Positions 1-8,734 are shown, counted from the stretch's first letter. The stretch is DNA of 47,888 nt from Cryobacterium sp. M96 (GCF_002929845.1 NZ_PJJS01000031.1:1-47888), one strand, 5' to 3'. Notes: generated by a model not told the origin, from the letters alone. A program made the numbers and translations.

Positions 1-11
1 TAGTCGCGGCC

Positions 12-51
12 CGGCCCGTCGGCCGGCCCGGCTCGGCCCGTCGGCCGGCCC
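12..51. repeat. 18-bp direct repeat, two copies
   Basis: The 18-mer CGGCCCGTCGGCCGGCCC occurs at 12-29 and again at 34-51, a period of 22 bp. It is very GC-rich and itself partly palindromic. Nothing coding is evident around it. Confidence 0.7.
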
Positions 52-89
52 ATCTCGCCGTGCACACCCAGCTGCGCCTTCCATTCCGT

Positions 90-191
90 GGCTAATTCAG
101 GAGATTCCACGAGCAGCGGTCCCAGCCCCGCGAAGTTTCGCATGATTCTGCGGGCCGACCGCACCGTGCGCTCGTTTCTCCTGAGTTAGCC
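90..191. repeat. L-family inverted-repeat element, copy 1
   Basis: The left arm at 90-104 (GGCTAATTCAGGAGA) pairs with the right arm at 177-191 with one mismatch in 15. The 72-bp interior resembles that of the copy at 419-531: both share stretches reading GAGATTCC, GAGC.GCGG, AGCCCC and TTTC.GCATG in the same order and orientation. No gene is encoded. Such conservation of a spacer fits a dispersed miniature element better than a simple terminator. Its mobility or function cannot be read from the sequence. Confidence 0.8.
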
Positions 192-265
192 CCAACGACC
201 TGCCCGACCGGGCCAGCCCCGCCCAGCCCGCACCACCCGGCCGGCCCGGGTCATCCGTCGCCCCG

Positions 266-361
266 GCGCATAACTCCTGCCAATTCCGGTGAGTGCCCGG
301 AACCGCCCAGGCGTCCCGGGCATCCGTGCCGCAGCTCCGCCGAATTGGAGGAGTTGTGCGC
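266..361. repeat. Inverted-repeat element of a different sequence family
   Basis: Arms at 266-289 (starting GCGCATAACTCCTGCCAATT) and 340-361 pair with one mismatch and two single-base gaps, enclosing a 50-bp GC-rich interior. It lies between the two L-family copies. The arm sequence is unrelated to theirs. Non-coding; function unknown. Confidence 0.7.
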
Positions 362-418
362 ACGGACCGACCTGCACCCCGAATCGGGCAGCAGCAGCAG
401 CCGCCGCGCACACGTCGT

Positions 419-531
419 GGCCAACTCAGGAGATTCCGGCGAGCGGCGGCCGAGCCCCCGCAAATTTCCGCATGTTTACGCGGAGTTCTGCGATTCGGCC
501 ACACCATCCGCACGTTTCTCCTGAGTTAGCC
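419..531. repeat. L-family inverted-repeat element, copy 2
   Basis: Arms GGCCAACTCAGGAGA at 419-433 and TCTCCTGAGTTAGCC at 517-531 pair with one mismatch. The interior is homologous to that of the copy at 90-191, in the same orientation. The element sits about 50 bp past the 3' end of the methyltransferase-monooxygenase gene, so it could also act as or near that gene's terminator. No T-run follows it. Confidence 0.8.
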
Positions 532-580
532 CCAGCGCACCGGGCCGATCGAGTCGAGCGGGCGCGCCGGCGGCGGCGAG

Positions 581-2815
581 CTACAGCCAGCGCATGGTGA
601 AGGCGCGGGCGAGCACGGCGCTGGCGGGCGGCGCCGCGAGGGCGCGCACGAGGCCGTTCCGCGCGCGCAGGCGAAGCCCCTGCACGGGTCCGCCCATCGC
701 CATGTTGAAGTCGGCCTGCCGGGCGGCCATCCGAGCGCTGCGCCGGCGGCGGCGGTCGTAATCCCCGAGCACGCCTGAAGCGGCCTCCGGATCCCGCAGC
801 GCCCGCTCCAGCGCCGGGGCCAGTTGCAGCGCGTCGAGCCACCCGAGGTTCATGCCCTGCCCGCCGATCGGGCTGATCTGGTGCGCCGCGTCGCCGATGA
901 GCACGACCCGTCCCGCTACAAGTCTCGTGGCGAGGCGCTGCTGCACCGAGAAGGCGCTGGCCTCCGCGGTCGTCGGAGGCAGCTGCGTGCCGGTGCGGGC
1001 ACGGATGAGCGCAGCCAGGTCGTCGGACGTCGCATCGGTCTGCAGGGTCGGGGTCATGGCCACCCAGCGGCGTCGGCCTCCCGGCAACGGGAACGACTCG
1101 ACCACACCACCCCGCTCGAAGAAGAGCACGGCCTCCCCGAGATGCTCCCCCGTGTCGGGGTAGTCGCTCATCAGATACGTCTCGCCGCCGGTGCGCGCGG
1201 TGCAGCGGATGCCGAGTAGGTCGCGCACGAGACTGCGGGCGCCGTCGGCGGCGACCACGTAGCGAGCCTCGAGAGTTTCGCCGGCAGACACGCCCCCCTC
1301 GCCCGTCCCGCCCGTCCCGATCCCCTCGACCGTCCCGTGCGTCCCGCCTGGCTTCGCCGTCTCGACTGTCTTAGCCGTCTCGACCGCGACCCGACCACCG
1401 CGCTCGGACACCCCGGTCACCGTTACGCCGCCGCGCAGCCGGCCGGGCGCGAGTTCGGCGAAGCGCGCGCGCAGCACTGCCTCGGTCTCGAACTGCGGCA
1501 GAGAGATCACGCTCTGCATCCGGTCGACGGTTTCGGTGAACGCCAGTCGGCCCAGCGTGCGCCCGTCCGAGCGCACCACACCGCCGCGGATGCGCACCGC
1601 CCGGGCGAGCACCTCTTCTGCCACGCCCAGTTGCTCCAGAGCCCGCAACGACGGCGGGTGGATGCCGATGGCCCGGGATCGCAGCGACGGCTTGGCTCGC
1701 TGCTCGACCACCTCCACGTCGACACCGCGCACCGCCAGCAGTCCAGCGAGCAGGATGCCCACCGGTCCCCCGCCAACCACGATCACGTCCCGAACCCGTG
1801 CCCCGCTGTCGTTCGCCTGGCCCCGCTCGTGCACGTGCACGCGTTCAGGTTCCCTTTCCGGTCGAGAGTGCCCGTTGCGCCGGTCACTTTTGACCGGAAA
1901 GGACACGCTCGCCGGCACCGTGTCAGCGAGAACCGACCCAGCCGACGCCGTGCCAGCAAGAACCGACACAGCCGACGCCGACACAGACGCCGACACAGCC
2001 GGCGCGAGCCCGGCAGACGCCGGTCCGGTCGGCACCACCCGACGCAGCACGAGGCGCGACGGATGTTCCCGCGTCACCTGCCACCCGGGCGGCACCACCT
2101 CGCGCAGCTCGGCCGCCGTAAAACTGCGGCGAATGGAGGTGAGCCCGTCGTCGCGGATGAACGACCGGCGAAAGAGCGGCCAGGTGCCGAGCCCGAAGCC
2201 GAGGTACGCGAACCGGCTGCGTTCGATGTCGGCGTGCAGCACCCGGTGCGCGGCGAGCCGTTCCGAGTCGGCGAGCAGTCCGCCGAGCTGTTCGCCGGTG
2301 AGGTGGTGCAGCACATGGTTGGAGACGACGACGTCGAACCGGCGCCTTTCTGCGACGAAATCGGAACTGAGCGCCCGCCGAAACGTCAGTCCGGGCAGTG
2401 GGGGCAGACTCATCGCGTAGGCGTGCGCGCGGGCATCCGGGTCAACGGCCGTGATGCGCAGGCGCAGGCCGTCCCGGGCGGCCCAGCGGGCCAGCGCCCG
2501 CGCCACGTCGCCGCCGCCGCAGCCGACGTCGAGCAGGGTGCTCTCCCGAGTGCTCGACAGCAATGGCCGGATATCGCGGCGGTACATCCCGCGCCACCCC
2601 GACACCACGCCGTTCACAAACCGGAAGTTCGCGTAGGTGCTGGCGAGTTTGACGGGGTCGCAGTCGGGGTCGTCCATGAGCTCGACGGCGTCACTCGCGC
2701 GCCGGCGCAGCGACGGAACGCCCAGTGACGGAACGCCCTGCGACGAGACGCCCAGGAAGGGACGACTCCGCGACGATCGGCGCGCCGAAGGGAAATGCAT
2801 CGACGGGATGCCCAC
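581..2815 (-). CDS. Methyltransferase / FAD-dependent monooxygenase fusion, type III PKS tailoring enzyme
   Basis: The 744-residue protein joins two enzymes normally separate. Residues about 45-260 are a class I SAM-dependent methyltransferase (motif I LLDVGCGGG at 94-102, then VSNHVLHHL). Residues about 343-744 are an aromatic-hydroxylase-type flavoprotein: nucleotide-binding GGGPVG at 348-353, ADG motif at 523-525, and FAD ribityl motif GDAAH at 641-645 followed by GGQGMN. Between them lies an Ala/Ser/Val-rich linker (about 261-341) built partly from a tandem repeat. The GTG start is 5 nt after the stop of the polyketide synthase gene, so the two are translationally close. Known phenolic-lipid loci pair a type III synthase with a methyltransferase and a flavin hydroxylase; here methylation and hydroxylation of its product are inferred. 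The N-terminal 40 residues are repetitive and the true start could be downstream. Confidence 0.88.
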   Translation of the reverse strand: MGIPSMHFPSARRSSRSRPFLGVSSQGVPSLGVPSLRRRASDAVELMDDPDCDPVKLASTYANFRFVNGVVSGWRGMYRRDIRPLLSSTRESTLLDVGCGGGDVARALARWAARDGLRLRITAVDPDARAHAYAMSLPPLPGLTFRRALSSDFVAERRRFDVVVSNHVLHHLTGEQLGGLLADSERLAAHRVLHADIERSRFAYLGFGLGTWPLFRRSFIRDDGLTSIRRSFTAAELREVVPPGWQVTREHPSRLVLRRVVPTGPASAGLAPAVSASVSASAVSVLAGTASAGSVLADTVPASVSFPVKSDRRNGHSRPEREPERVHVHERGQANDSGARVRDVIVVGGGPVGILLAGLLAVRGVDVEVVEQRAKPSLRSRAIGIHPPSLRALEQLGVAEEVLARAVRIRGGVVRSDGRTLGRLAFTETVDRMQSVISLPQFETEAVLRARFAELAPGRLRGGVTVTGVSERGGRVAVETAKTVETAKPGGTHGTVEGIGTGGTGEGGVSAGETLEARYVVAADGARSLVRDLLGIRCTARTGGETYLMSDYPDTGEHLGEAVLFFERGGVVESFPLPGGRRRWVAMTPTLQTDATSDDLAALIRARTGTQLPPTTAEASAFSVQQRLATRLVAGRVVLIGDAAHQISPIGGQGMNLGWLDALQLAPALERALRDPEAASGVLGDYDRRRRRSARMAARQADFNMAMGGPVQGLRLRARNGLVRALAAPPASAVLARAFTMRWL
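1925..1984 (-). repeat. 30-bp in-frame tandem repeat in the fusion linker
   Basis: Two near-identical 30-bp units (1925-1954 and 1955-1984), followed by shorter copies of the same core up to about 2005, encode part of the Ala/Ser/Val-rich linker between the methyltransferase and monooxygenase domains. The unit length is a multiple of three, so the frame is kept. Confidence 0.75.
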
Positions 2816-2820
2816 TTCCG

Positions 2821-4074
2821 CTACCCGGCGGTGACGGTCATCAGCCCGGATTCGACCGTGAGCCCCGGGCCGAACGCCATCGCGCAGACCCGCTCGCCGT
2901 CATCCGTGGCCGGGGAGTCGAGGATGGCCTTGAGCACGAACAGGATCGTCGCGCTGCTCATGTTGCCGTAGGTGCGGAGAGTCTCCCGCGAGGGCACGAG
3001 CTGCGCCTCGCTCAGCCCGAGCTTCGCCTCGGTCTTGTCCAGGATGCTGCGCCCGCCCGGATGGATCGCCCAGTGCGCGATCGCGGTGGCCGGTGTGGTG
3101 ACCGGCGCGACGTCAACCGGTGCGACCAGGGTTGCGACCGACCCGGCCGAGACACCCTCCGGCACCCCGGCAGGCAGGAGCGACGGCACCCTGGAAGGCA
3201 CAAGCGCCGGCGCCAACACTGCGCTGAGCGCGACGTCCCGCGCGAAGAGGGGTGCCAGCGCCCCCTCGATGTGCTGGTCGATGATGTGCGGCACGTAGGT
3301 GCTGAGGATCATCTCGAACCCTTCGTCGCCGATCTTCCAGGCCATGTCCCCCTCGCCGATGGGCGTGATCACGGTCTCGAACAGGTCGAGGTTGAGGGCG
3401 TTCTCGCCCGCCGCGGGGGCGCGGGAGCTGACGATCCCAGCCGCAGCTCCATCCGAGAACAGCGAGGAGGCGACGATCGTGTCCGGGTCGTCCGAGGTGC
3501 GCAGGTGCAGCGAACACAGCTCGGCGCTGACGACGAGCACGACGGCGTTCGGGTCGGCGTCGACGAACTGCTTCGCCGTGCGCAGGGCGGGCATCGACGC
3601 GTAGCAGCCCATGAAGCCGAGGTGGTAGCGCTGGGTCGCGGGGTTCAGGCCCAGCTCGCGCACGAGCATGTAGTCGGGTCCCGGAGCGTAGAACCCGGTG
3701 CACGACACGGTAACCACATGCGTGATGTCCGAGGCCTCGATGCCGGGGCACGCCTCGAGGGCCCGCCGCCCGGCCTCGACGAACAGCTTCGTCGCCTCCA
3801 CGATGTAGAGCTCGTTGCGCACCCGGGTGCTCGGCTTGAGCAGCTCCTGCGTGGCGGCGTCGAAGAACTGGGGATCGGACGACGCCTTGTCGAGAGTGAG
3901 CTCGTCAATGACGGTGTGCCGGGTGTCGATCCCGGACAGGTTGAACGACGCGGTCACCAGGCGCTGAGCCAGGCGGCTGAGTCCCGGCTGGGCGGCGAAG
4001 ATGTCGCGCACCTGATCCTGGATCAGTACTGTCGGGGGGACCACGGTCTGGAGCGCTCTAAGAGTGACGGGCAT
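2821..4074 (-). CDS. Type III polyketide synthase (chalcone/alkylresorcinol synthase family)
   Basis: This 417-residue protein of the chalcone synthase superfamily condenses malonyl-type extender units onto an acyl-CoA starter, without an acyl carrier protein. The catalytic triad is visible: Cys157 in GFMGCYAS, His338 in AIHPGG and Asn371 in YGNMSSA. The family signature FGPGLTVE is at 401-408. A low-complexity Ala/Val/Pro insertion at about 284-332, just before the catalytic His, is unusual and makes the protein longer than typical members (350-400). The ATG at 4074 is preferred to upstream starts because the family-like sequence begins there; AACACT six nt upstream could be a leaderless -10. 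The fusion enzyme follows directly and the PAP2 gene precedes by 55 nt on the same strand. Starter and product cannot be predicted. Confidence 0.93.
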   Translation of the reverse strand: MPVTLRALQTVVPPTVLIQDQVRDIFAAQPGLSRLAQRLVTASFNLSGIDTRHTVIDELTLDKASSDPQFFDAATQELLKPSTRVRNELYIVEATKLFVEAGRRALEACPGIEASDITHVVTVSCTGFYAPGPDYMLVRELGLNPATQRYHLGFMGCYASMPALRTAKQFVDADPNAVVLVVSAELCSLHLRTSDDPDTIVASSLFSDGAAAGIVSSRAPAAGENALNLDLFETVITPIGEGDMAWKIGDEGFEMILSTYVPHIIDQHIEGALAPLFARDVALSAVLAPALVPSRVPSLLPAGVPEGVSAGSVATLVAPVDVAPVTTPATAIAHWAIHPGGRSILDKTEAKLGLSEAQLVPSRETLRTYGNMSSATILFVLKAILDSPATDDGERVCAMAFGPGLTVESGLMTVTAG

Positions 4075-4129
4075 AGCCCAAGTGTTACACGTGGGCACGG
4101 CCCGGCACACCCCCGTAAATGCGCTCAGA

Positions 4130-4981
4130 TCAGGGCAGCGGGGCGAACAAACGGATGCCCGTGAACCCGATCCCGAGCCCCGCGGCAACGATCGCGGTGA
4201 CGCCGCCGATGTACGCGATGAGGGTTCCCGGGGTATCGCCGAACGCACGGAAGTACGTGACCAGAAACGCGGCGACCGCGACCGCGGCGAACGGGATCAG
4301 GATGCGCAGCTGCAGGCGGTCGACTCTGGGCGGGCGGGCGTTCGTCCCGCCGCGCGGTGCACCGCCCATCGACCACGGGCCGCGGGTCAGCACCAGGCCG
4401 GCCACGCAACCCCAGACCGCCACGACGAGCAGAGCCGCGATGACATCGCTGGGCCGATGCCAGCCGTTCGCCAGCGTGGCGACCCCGGCCAGGATGGCGA
4501 AGCCGGAACCGCCGAGGGCGGCGAGGCCGCGCGTGCGGGGACTCGCGACCAGGAAAACGGCGAGAGCGGATGCCGCCGCCACCGTTGTATGTCCCGAGGG
4601 GAACGAGTTGCCGTCGTAGCCCTCCACCCCGAGGTCCGGCCGGGTCAGGAGCATGATCTTCAGCAGCTGAGTGCTCAACACGGCGGCCAGCGCTACCCCG
4701 CAGGCCACGATCAGGGTCCTGCCGTTGCGCCGAACGACGGTCACGGCCCCGGTGAGCAGCAGTCCGGCGATGACGGAGACCAGCGGAACGGCATCCAGCA
4801 GCTCCTGCGCGAGCGGGGTGACGCTGCGGCGTCCGAACTCCGCGCCGTCGAAGGCGAGCTGGTCCATGGTCTGGCCGGAGAGGGTGCGCACGAAGTAGAG
4901 GTAGAGCCCGGCGAACAGGATGATTGCGACGAACGCCCCCACCAGGTAGCGAACGGGGCTGATCGACGAAGAGGTGCGCAC
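4130..4981 (-). CDS. PAP2-family membrane phosphatase
   Basis: A 283-residue integral membrane protein of the type 2 phosphatidic acid phosphatase family. The three-part phosphatase signature is present: KIMLLTRP, then PSGHTT, then NGWHRPSD, which carry the catalytic His and Asp. About six hydrophobic segments are visible, with one near residues 10-30, one near 65-85 and two at the C-terminus. Family members dephosphorylate phosphatidate, undecaprenyl diphosphate or similar lipid phosphates at the membrane. It starts at a GTG and is the first gene of a same-strand run with the polyketide synthase, so it might act on a lipid intermediate or simply be a neighbour. The substrate is not determinable. 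Confidence 0.88.
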   Translation of the reverse strand: MRTSSSISPVRYLVGAFVAIILFAGLYLYFVRTLSGQTMDQLAFDGAEFGRRSVTPLAQELLDAVPLVSVIAGLLLTGAVTVVRRNGRTLIVACGVALAAVLSTQLLKIMLLTRPDLGVEGYDGNSFPSGHTTVAAASALAVFLVASPRTRGLAALGGSGFAILAGVATLANGWHRPSDVIAALLVVAVWGCVAGLVLTRGPWSMGGAPRGGTNARPPRVDRLQLRILIPFAAVAVAAFLVTYFRAFGDTPGTLIAYIGGVTAIVAAGLGIGFTGIRLFAPLP

Positions 4982-5225
4982 GCTCTAGCTTCGCACGCGG
5001 CGGCGCGGTTGACTCCGTTCGAACCTCGGGCCTGACCCATCCCTCGGTGAGCCACCTCGGCCGAGCAGCCGTTGCAGGCGCAAGAGGGTACGAAGGAGAC
5101 CACGTCCTGATCTCGCGGTGACGACGGGCCCGGAGGCGAAACACCCGGGTTCTTCACCGTGTTCGCCTGGCATTCACCTAAGGTTCAGCTCATGCTGCTC
5201 AAATAATCAGAGTAGAGTCAGCCAA

Positions 5226-5242
5226 CTCTTCGAAGAGCTCTT
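5226..5242. promoter_or_regulatory. Overlapping palindromes upstream of the phosphodiesterase gene, candidate operator
   Basis: A perfect 12-bp palindrome CTCTTCGAAGAG (5226-5237) overlaps a perfect 10-bp palindrome AAGAGCTCTT (5233-5242), 23 nt before the GTG start at 5265. The sequence upstream (about 5190-5222) is locally AT-rich and promoter-like. Regulatory binding is inferred only. Confidence 0.35.
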
Positions 5243-5264
5243 AGCCCCAACGAATGGATGCTCC

Positions 5265-6203
5265 GTGAACATTCGAACGGCCGAATACCCCAAGCCGGAT
5301 CATTTTCTACTCCACCTCAGCGACACCCACCTGCTTGCGAACGGCGGGCGCCTGTACGACCAGGTCGACAGCACCGCCCATCTCGCGCAGCTGTTCGCGG
5401 AGGTCGAAGCCTCCTCCGGCCGACCCGACGCCATCATCATCACGGGTGACCTGGCCGACAAGGGCGAACCGGATGCCTACCGGGCCGCTCAACTAATCGT
5501 CGAGCCGGCCGCGGCGCGGCTCGGTGCCCGCGTCTTCTGGGTGATGGGCAACCACGACGATCGGGCGGCGTTCCGCAGCACGCTGCTGAACGAGCCGGCG
5601 ACCACCGAGCCGATCGACCACGTCGACTACATCGGCGGCCTGCGCCTGATCACGCTCGACACCTCCGTTCCCGGCCACCACCACGGCGCCGTGACCGACG
5701 ACCAATTGCGCTGGCTGGCCGGCCAGCTGAGCGTTCCGGCGCCGGACGGCACCATTCTGGCCATGCACCACCCGCCCGTGCCGAGCGTGCTCGACCTGGC
5801 CGTGTCGGTCGAGTTGCGCGGCCAGGCCCGTCTTGCACAGGTGTTGCGCGGCTCGGATGTGCGCAGCATCCTCGCCGGGCACCTGCACTACTCCTCGACC
5901 GCGACGTTCGCGGGCATTCCGGTGTCGGTGGCGTCGGCCACCTGCTACACCCAGGACCTGAATGTTCCGGTCGGCGGCACGCGGGGCCGCGACGGGGCAC
6001 GCACCTTCAACCTCGTGCATGTGTTCGCTGACACGATACTGCACTCGGTCGTTCCGCTGGGTGACTACCCGGCGCTGGACTACGTCGACGCGACGGAAAG
6101 TGCGCGACGGCTCGCCGGCGACAACATCCGGATCATGCCCGCGGGTACTCTGCCAACGTTCCGCGAACCCCCGATGACCACACCGATCCCGGTTCTGCAC
6201 TAG
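5265..6203 (+). CDS. cpdA: Cyclic-nucleotide phosphodiesterase, class III (Rv0805/CpdA-like)
   Basis: A 312-residue metallophosphoesterase. All metal-binding motifs are present in order: SDTH at 19-22, GDLAD at 61-65, GNHDD at 95-99, HHPP at 168-171 and GHLH at 205-208. The stretch around [11 protein letters not shown], the [12 protein letters not shown] region and the GTRGRDGA motif closely match the Mycobacterium tuberculosis enzyme Rv0805, which hydrolyses 2',3'- and 3',5'-cyclic nucleotides with two metal ions. The GTG at 5265 was chosen because similarity begins just after it; there is no strong ribosome-binding site. The last 71 nt overlap the 3' end of the convergent Stealth gene. Physiological substrate in this organism is uncertain. 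Confidence 0.92.
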   Translation: MNIRTAEYPKPDHFLLHLSDTHLLANGGRLYDQVDSTAHLAQLFAEVEASSGRPDAIIITGDLADKGEPDAYRAAQLIVEPAAARLGARVFWVMGNHDDRAAFRSTLLNEPATTEPIDHVDYIGGLRLITLDTSVPGHHHGAVTDDQLRWLAGQLSVPAPDGTILAMHHPPVPSVLDLAVSVELRGQARLAQVLRGSDVRSILAGHLHYSSTATFAGIPVSVASATCYTQDLNVPVGGTRGRDGARTFNLVHVFADTILHSVVPLGDYPALDYVDATESARRLAGDNIRIMPAGTLPTFREPPMTTPIPVLH

Positions 6204-7863
6204 ACGGCGGCGTGTGCCCGGCCTGGCCGGGAACGAGCTGGTTCTCGCGTTCCCACGGGGCGACGATCGGGAAGTAACGTTCGAGGAAGTCGGTCACGGC
6301 CGCGCGGCGAACCTCGTCGGAGATCTCCGGGTTGCTTCCGTCGTTCAGGCAGAACATGTCCTGGTCGCGGCGCTTGCGCAGGGCGTTCATCTGACGCAGT
6401 GCCAGCTTCAGCGTGGTTTCGATGTACAGTGAGCGCGCCTGGGTCTGCTCGACCGCCCGCCCGGTCATCAGCGCGTAGTAGTGGTACAGCGAGTTCGTGA
6501 CCGAGATATCGGTCGCTGAGCGGAACTGGCTGGCCGCAGTGCGGGCGAAATCGCCGGGGAACTCCGCTTCGAGTTCCTGCATCACACTCCTGCGGAGCGG
6601 CGCCGCCGTGTGCTCGAGGTGCCGCGTGGTGACCTTGCCGAACCGATCGCGCAGCAGGGCGCGGTTGACCCGGGCGCCGTTCTCGAACCCGCTGCGGCTG
6701 GTGTTGTTCTCGCCGAGGCCGATCCGGGTGGATGCCTCGATGAACTTGGTCACGCCGCCCGGAGAGAAGAACAGCTCCGGTCCGACAGGGCGGCCGAAGA
6801 ACATGTCGTCGTTGGAATAGAGGAAATGCTCGGCCAGTCCGGGGATGCGGTGCAGCTGACTCTCCACGGCGTGCGAGTTGTGCGTGGGCAGAACACTCAG
6901 GTCGGGGAAGAAATCCTCGCTGCGCATGATGGTGACGCGCGGGTGCTCGGCCAGCCACACCGGGGCCGGCGAATCCGTGGCGATGAAGATGCGGCGCACC
7001 CAGGGCGCGAACATGTAGACGCTGCGGAGGGCGTACTTGAGCTCGTCGATCTGGCGGAAACGGGCATCCGAATCGTCGCCGTCTCCGACGACATAGGCCT
7101 GCATGCGCTTGGCCCGTTCACGCTGGAAATCACTGGACGAGCCGTCGACCCAGGAGAAGACCATGTCGATATCGAAACTGACGTCGCTGGCCAGGTCGTC
7201 GAACATGTGTTGCAGGGTGCGCCAGGTGCGCCCGAAGAGGTCGATCGTGGTCTCGCGGGCCTCCGAACGCGGCAGACGTGCCCGCATCAGCGAGTTCTCG
7301 ACGGGCGCGACGATCTCATCGTCGCCGAAGTGCCAGAGCTCGAACTGGAAGGCCGTCTCGGCGCCGTAGCGCAGGCGGCCGATCGGCTCGATGCGCGGTC
7401 GGTAGACCCGGAAGACGGATGACTTGCGCAGCGTCGTCAGGGCGCCGTCCGCCAGGAGTAGGGCCGGGGTCAGATTCCCGTCGAGGGGCTTGGCGTAGAA
7501 GGGCTCGTTCGCGAAAGCCTCCGCAAGGATGCGGGTGAGGTTCTTGCGGCGTTTGCGGTCGACCGCGATCACCGGGCGGTCCCCGTCGCCGCGCACGAGC
7601 AGGAAGTCGATGCCGGCCCGTTCGAGCGCGTCGCGGACCGCGAGGAGGTCCTTGACCATCGACTCGTGGGGGGTGAAGTGACCGTTGATCAAGTTGATCT
7701 CGCCCTTGCGCACGACCACGTCATCACGGTCGAAACGGCGGGTGCGCGGGTCGGGTGAGAGCAGCACGAGCTCGGGTTCCTGGCTCAGCGTCAGCACGGG
7801 CAGGTTGTCTGCCGGTTCGTTCGAGGAGCGACGCTCGGTTTCCGGGCGATCGAACGTGGCCAT
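6133..7863 (-). CDS. Stealth-family sugar-1-phosphate transferase
   Basis: A 576-residue protein with the four conserved Stealth regions: CR1 at about 231-242 ([12 protein letters not shown]), CR2 at about 268-360 ([12 protein letters not shown] through YSNDDMFFG), CR3 around 430-480 ([13 protein letters not shown] to LYHYYAL) and CR4 near 520-560 ([10 protein letters not shown] to YFPIVAPWE). Stealth proteins transfer hexose-1-phosphates to build phosphodiester-linked surface polysaccharides; mycobacterial and streptomycete members are known. The N-terminal 220 residues, including a nucleotidyltransferase-like [16 protein letters not shown] stretch, are a separate accessory region. The ATG at 7863 has a strong AGGAGG site a few nt upstream, which decides the start over an upstream extension. 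No other capsule gene is nearby. Its 3' end overlaps the convergent phosphodiesterase gene. Confidence 0.92.
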   Translation of the reverse strand: MATFDRPETERRSSNEPADNLPVLTLSQEPELVLLSPDPRTRRFDRDDVVVRKGEINLINGHFTPHESMVKDLLAVRDALERAGIDFLLVRGDGDRPVIAVDRKRRKNLTRILAEAFANEPFYAKPLDGNLTPALLLADGALTTLRKSSVFRVYRPRIEPIGRLRYGAETAFQFELWHFGDDEIVAPVENSLMRARLPRSEARETTIDLFGRTWRTLQHMFDDLASDVSFDIDMVFSWVDGSSSDFQRERAKRMQAYVVGDGDDSDARFRQIDELKYALRSVYMFAPWVRRIFIATDSPAPVWLAEHPRVTIMRSEDFFPDLSVLPTHNSHAVESQLHRIPGLAEHFLYSNDDMFFGRPVGPELFFSPGGVTKFIEASTRIGLGENNTSRSGFENGARVNRALLRDRFGKVTTRHLEHTAAPLRRSVMQELEAEFPGDFARTAASQFRSATDISVTNSLYHYYALMTGRAVEQTQARSLYIETTLKLALRQMNALRKRRDQDMFCLNDGSNPEISDEVRRAAVTDFLERYFPIVAPWERENQLVPGQAGHTPPSSAEPGSVWSSGVRGTLAEYPRA

Positions 7864-8012
7864 GGTCCTCCTCGAGAAGAATTGGGAACACTCATTCACG
7901 AGGCAACCACACGCAGTGCCGGGGAGAGTGCGTCCGTTGATGCCGGACAGCAACGACCGGTTCAGAGACCGGAGCGAAGCAGCCGGCGGAACGCGGTGGC
8001 GCCGTTGTTATT

Positions 8013-8216
8013 CTACGTCTTCTGCGTCCCCCGCTCGCCGCGGTGACGGGACCGCCCGGTGATCGCGGTCGAACCCGTGCGCAGGCTTTCCTCGTCGTGG
8101 CCGACGGCTGTCATCCAGGAGATACCGAACGCCAGCTGCGAGTACCCGATCGCGCCGACGACCATGCTGGACGCGGTGGCCAGGAGTACGGCCCCGATGG
8201 TGATTTCGGGAACCAT
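8013..8216 (-). pseudogene. DUF1761-like membrane protein, truncated remnant
   Basis: The 67-residue frame resembles the start of DUF1761 proteins: a first membrane helix (residues about 7-30), then VVGAIGYSQLAFGISWM, which matches the family pattern Gly-hydrophobic-Tyr-Ser..Phe-Gly..Trp-Met, then an acidic EESLRTG turn. Family members are about 130 residues with three or four helices; here the frame turns Arg/Gly-rich and stops after one. Only about 150 bp separates the stop from the next gene, too little for the missing half, so this looks like a deletion remnant. A functional one-helix protein is possible but less likely. Confidence 0.5.
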
Positions 8217-8266
8217 CGCCGGAGTCCGTTCGGTCGTCGGCGCAGACCGATGAGGTCGGCTGGCGT

Positions 8267-8294
8267 GAGGTTGCCGGCTTGAGGTTACCGGCTT
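8267..8294. repeat. 14-bp tandem repeat, two copies
   Basis: GAGGTTGCCGGCTT (8267-8280) is followed directly by GAGGTTACCGGCTT (8281-8294), in the 143-bp gap between the DUF1761 remnant and the DUF488 gene. Nothing else is recognisable in that gap. Confidence 0.6.
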
Positions 8295-8359
8295 GTAGTT
8301 ACTTCGGAGGCCCGACGGCCGGCGCGATTTCCGCTCAGGTATCGGGTCAGGCGAACGGG

Positions 8360-8734
8360 TCAGGCCCTGTCAATCACATACTCGGCCAGGATCCTGGCGT
8401 GGTTCACCATCGGGTCCCGAGCGCCGTAGACCAGCGTGGTTGTCGTCTGCTTCTCCTCGTCGCGGGCGATGAGCGTGCGGAGTTCCTGCACGGCCGCCGT
8501 CGTCTCGGGTGCGGTGTCGAGTTCGGCCCGGTAGCGCACCGCGAACTCATCCAGAAGTGCCCGGTCGTGGTTCCACCACCGGCGCAGCTCCGGGCTGGGC
8601 GCGATCTGCTTCAGCCAGGCGTCGAGCCGGGCTTCCTCCTTCGAGACTCCGCGCGGCCACAGCCGGTCGACCAGCACCCGGGTCCCGTCGCTCGCGGAAA
8701 GTTCGTCGTAGACCCGCTTGATCTGTATGCCCAT
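8360..8734 (-). CDS. DUF488 family protein
   Basis: A 124-residue cytoplasmic protein of the DUF488 family. The family hallmarks are visible: RVYDE near the N-terminus, then DRLWPRGVSKE, then a WNHDRA..DEF..RYRAEL segment. The function of the family is not established. The ATG at 8734 is chosen because the conserved sequence starts immediately and because CAGAAT lies 6 nt upstream, a spacing typical of leaderless promoters. A longer frame upstream would add Pro/Arg-rich sequence that overlaps the next gene. The DUF255 gene lies 52 nt upstream on the same strand. Confidence 0.88.
   Translation of the reverse strand: MGIQIKRVYDELSASDGTRVLVDRLWPRGVSKEEARLDAWLKQIAPSPELRRWWNHDRALLDEFAVRYRAELDTAPETTAAVQELRTLIARDEEKQTTTTLVYGARDPMVNHARILAEYVIDRA

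Noticed and set aside
97..580. Short open frames on both strands at the left edge
   Set aside because: They span the inverted-repeat elements, have no ribosome-binding sites and have Arg/Ala-rich compositions typical of chance frames.
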